Positions 14,193-15,542 of a stretch of 15,542 bases of DNA are shown here, one piece after another. Source of the stretch: TMED14 sp965657195 (GTDB lineage: Bacteria > Bacteroidota > Bacteroidia > Flavobacteriales > Schleiferiaceae). The position numbers and the translations under genes were made by a program. Numbering within the stretch: the stretch's first letter is position 1; every line of letters begins with the position of its first letter. The DNA lies in assembly GCA_965657195.1 (NCBI GenBank), contig CBFHNK010000039.1:1-15542 (forward strand), written 5' to 3'. Below the pieces are notes generated by a model that did no database searches, was not told where the DNA came from, and worked only from the letters and a program-made list of their open reading frames with translations.

Positions 14193-14735
14193 ATGGCATC
14201 AGGCACTATTTCCCCGCGGCAGAAGATGATCAACATGATGTACCTCGTGTTGACCGCTATGCTAGCTTTGAACGTTTCAAAGGACATCCTGCGGGTGCTC
14301 GCCAAACTCGACCTTGGTATGAACGCTACCGTAACTACGGTAGAGCGCGGAACAGCTACATTGTACCAAGCCATTCAGGCCCAGGTTTCTGAAAACCCTC
14401 GTGCAGTTCCCGTTAACGAGCGCGCAAAGCAAGTAAAGTCCAAGTCTGACGAAATTTTTGCCCTTTTAGCTTCCACCAAAGAAGATATGATCAAGTTGAC
14501 TGGTGGGCTTGACGAAGAAGGTCGCTACAAAGGCGCAGACAACCGCGACATTCCCGAGAACTACTTGCTGAACGATAAGAGCATCGGTGGCCAAGGCAAA
14601 GCCAAGGAGATCAAAGAAAAGCTTACGGCGTTTCGCACCTTTCTCGAAGGTCAGTCAGACGGCGATGCAACCATGAAGCGCATCATCGATGAGACATTCA
14701 CCTTTGAGGATGAAGTCGTTGAAGGCAAAAAGATG
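14193..14735 (+). CDS. gldM: GldM (PorM), N-terminal third only, cut by the junction
   Basis: GldM dimers pass through the GldL ring and transmit motor rotation across the periplasm. Only the first ~170-180 of the expected ~510-530 residues are present. The start is typical: MASGTISPRQKMINMMYLVL, with Arg9 (the residue paired with the GldL Glu in the motor), one transmembrane helix (about 12-32, MYLVLTAMLALNVSKDIL) and the start of the first periplasmic helical domain. From about residue 174 to 181 (EVVEGKKM) the sequence changes to cysteinyl-tRNA synthetase while the reading frame stays open. The periplasmic domains D1-D4 and gldN, which should follow, are absent. The true end of the gldM part is uncertain by about 10 codons. 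Confidence 0.9.
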
Positions 14736-15347
14736 TCCAAGTCTCTGGGCAATGTATTGACCGTGCATGATTTGCTCAACGACTGGCCCGGTGAGGTGCT
14801 TCGCTATGTGCTCTTAACCGCGCATTATCGTCAACCGCTCGATTGGTCGAACAAAGTCCTCAAACAAGCCCAAACCAACTTGGACCGTCTCTATCAGCGC
14901 TTGCAAGACCATGGCGGCTCTGGCGATGAGGTAACCAAGCAGTCCACCACAGCCGATGCGCTCACCCCAGATCAAATCGATGATCGAGTGCTTGAGGCAT
15001 TGGAAGATGATCTGAACACACCCACGGCATTGGCTGCCCTCAATCAGCTGGCCAAAGAGCTGGACCAGGCCCCCGAGGATGAAAAACACCGACTGGCCGA
15101 GCGTCTAGCCAATTCAGGGCGCGCCATGGGGCTTTTAATGCATGACCCCGCTGGGTGGTTCGCCGCACGCCAAACTGAAATAGAGCTCAGTGAGGAAGCG
15201 ATTGAAGCGAAAATTGCGCAGAGAAATGAGGCCCGTGCGGCCAAAGACTTTGCCCAATCCGATGCCATCCGCGATGAACTGTTGGCTGCCGGCATTGTGA
15301 TCAAAGATGGCCCTGAAGGGACGACTTGGGAGGTGGCGAAGCGATGA
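14712..15347 (+). CDS. cysS: Cysteinyl-tRNA synthetase, C-terminal fragment
   Basis: CysRS charges tRNA-Cys. Only the C-terminal ~205 residues are here, starting at the class I signature KMSKSLGN (residues 180-187 of the fused frame). The stem-contact and helical DALR-type region follows (LRYVLLTAHYRQPLDW, LEDDLNTPTALAAL). The C-terminus AARxxKDFAQSDAIRDELLAAGI plus KDGPEGTTWEV is typical of proteobacterial CysS. The HIGH motif, the zinc ligands and the rest of the Rossmann domain are missing, so the fragment cannot be active. Codon use differs from the upstream genes: in this stretch plus sufE, Asp is GAT in 19 of 26 codons and all four Tyr codons are TAT. It overlaps sufE by ATGA. The fragment probably belongs to another genome. 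Confidence 0.9.
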   Translation, partial: EVVEGKKMSKSLGNVLTVHDLLNDWPGEVLRYVLLTAHYRQPLDWSNKVLKQAQTNLDRLYQRLQDHGGSGDEVTKQSTTADALTPDQIDDRVLEALEDDLNTPTALAALNQLAKELDQAPEDEKHRLAERLANSGRAMGLLMHDPAGWFAARQTEIELSEEAIEAKIAQRNEARAAKDFAQSDAIRDELLAAGIVIKDGPEGTTWEVAKR

Positions 15348-15542
15348 GCACCACTCCACATGATCCCGCCGCAGCACAGCAGGCCATCATCGATGAGTTC
15401 GAGTTCTTAGATGATTGGATGGATAAGTATCAGCACTTGATCGATCTGGGCCGGCAACTGCCTGAATTTCCTGAGTCCATGAAAACCGAGGACAATATTC
15501 TCCAAGGCTGCCAATCCAACGTGTGGTTTGTGGCCGAGGGTG
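15344..15542 (+). CDS. sufE: SufE-like sulfur acceptor, N-terminal part (runs off the window)
   Basis: SufE accepts persulfide sulfur from the cysteine desulfurase SufS and delivers it for iron-sulfur cluster assembly. The visible 66 residues start at an ATG overlapping the cysS stop (ATGA). They contain DEFEFLDDWMDKYQHLIDLG (17-36), LPEF, and the active-site loop ILQGCQSNVWFV with the persulfide-carrying Cys56 (equivalent to E. coli Cys51). The remaining ~70-80 residues lie beyond the window. Codon use (GAT for Asp in 6 of 7 codons) goes with the cysS fragment, not with the gld genes. CsdE is a close relative that cannot be excluded from this fragment. Confidence 0.9.
   Translation, partial: MSTTPHDPAAAQQAIIDEFEFLDDWMDKYQHLIDLGRQLPEFPESMKTEDNILQGCQSNVWFVAEG

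Larger units (their letters stand above)
14193..15347 (+). other. In-frame gldM-cysS chimeric reading frame with junction near 14,710-14,740
   Basis: One uninterrupted 384-codon frame joins an inner-membrane/periplasmic motor protein to the back half of a cytoplasmic tRNA synthetase. The switch falls at EVVEGKKMS (14712-14738). GldM proteins can have a similar EGKK-like stretch before a conserved Trp-containing segment, and CysS has GKKMSKS. A short shared sequence here could therefore have joined two unrelated contigs in the same frame. No transposon, inverted repeat or tRNA sits at the junction. A biological fusion is possible in principle, but neither half would be complete. Confidence 0.85.

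Noticed and set aside
14193..15347. A new bifunctional GldM-CysRS protein
   Set aside because: Both halves lack essential parts and the codon preference changes at the join, so a contig chimera is more likely than a new system.

Overview
The window is mostly a Bacteroidota chromosome segment (probably Flavobacteriales or a near relative). The evidence is the type IX secretion/gliding gene run porP-gldK-gldL-gldM, the order miaB - sigma-54 activator - lptE - TPR-like protein - secG, and a TATTTTTG (TAnnTTTG-type) promoter box. The base composition looks moderately GC-rich and the genes strongly prefer GAC for Asp and TAC for Tyr. The last ~0.8 kb does not fit: from about position 14,710-14,740 it encodes the C-terminal part of a cysteinyl-tRNA synthetase and then the start of a SufE protein, with a different codon preference. 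I read this as a join between two genomes, most likely an assembly chimera.

Layout. Positions 1-80: a short tandem repeat and the intrinsic terminator of the chaperonin operon. 108-2030, minus strand: groEL and groES. 2031-2176: a regulatory gap with a sigma-54-type promoter match in front of groES, two related inverted-repeat sites and the terminator of the preceding operon. 2177-7334, minus strand: six tightly packed genes, read in transcription order as miaB, a small secreted protein, a stand-alone sigma-54 activator (AAA+ plus Fis-type helix-turn-helix), lptE, a TPR-like repeat-containing protein and secG. Most of these genes overlap by 1-7 nt. 7335-7444: a divergent promoter region holding a third copy of the inverted-repeat site. 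7445 onward, plus strand: topA, a degenerate arginase-fold protein, porP/sprF, gldK, gldL and the first third of gldM. The gldM frame then runs without interruption into cysS, which overlaps sufE.

How the genes fit together. The minus-strand operon combines tRNA modification (MiaB) with envelope functions: LptE for LPS export, SecG for the Sec translocon, and a transcription activator. The plus-strand operon couples topoisomerase I to outer- and inner-membrane parts of the type IX system: PorP/SprF, the GldK ring lipoprotein and the GldL/GldM motor. The most interesting regulatory reading is a possible circuit. The sigma-54 activator, the sigma-54-like promoter of groESL, and the same 16-bp inverted-repeat site occurring twice upstream of groES and once at the promoter of the activator's own operon could belong together. 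This is inference and rests on three short sequence matches. No tRNA, rRNA, CRISPR array or insertion sequence was seen, and no stretch over 300 bases lacks a gene.
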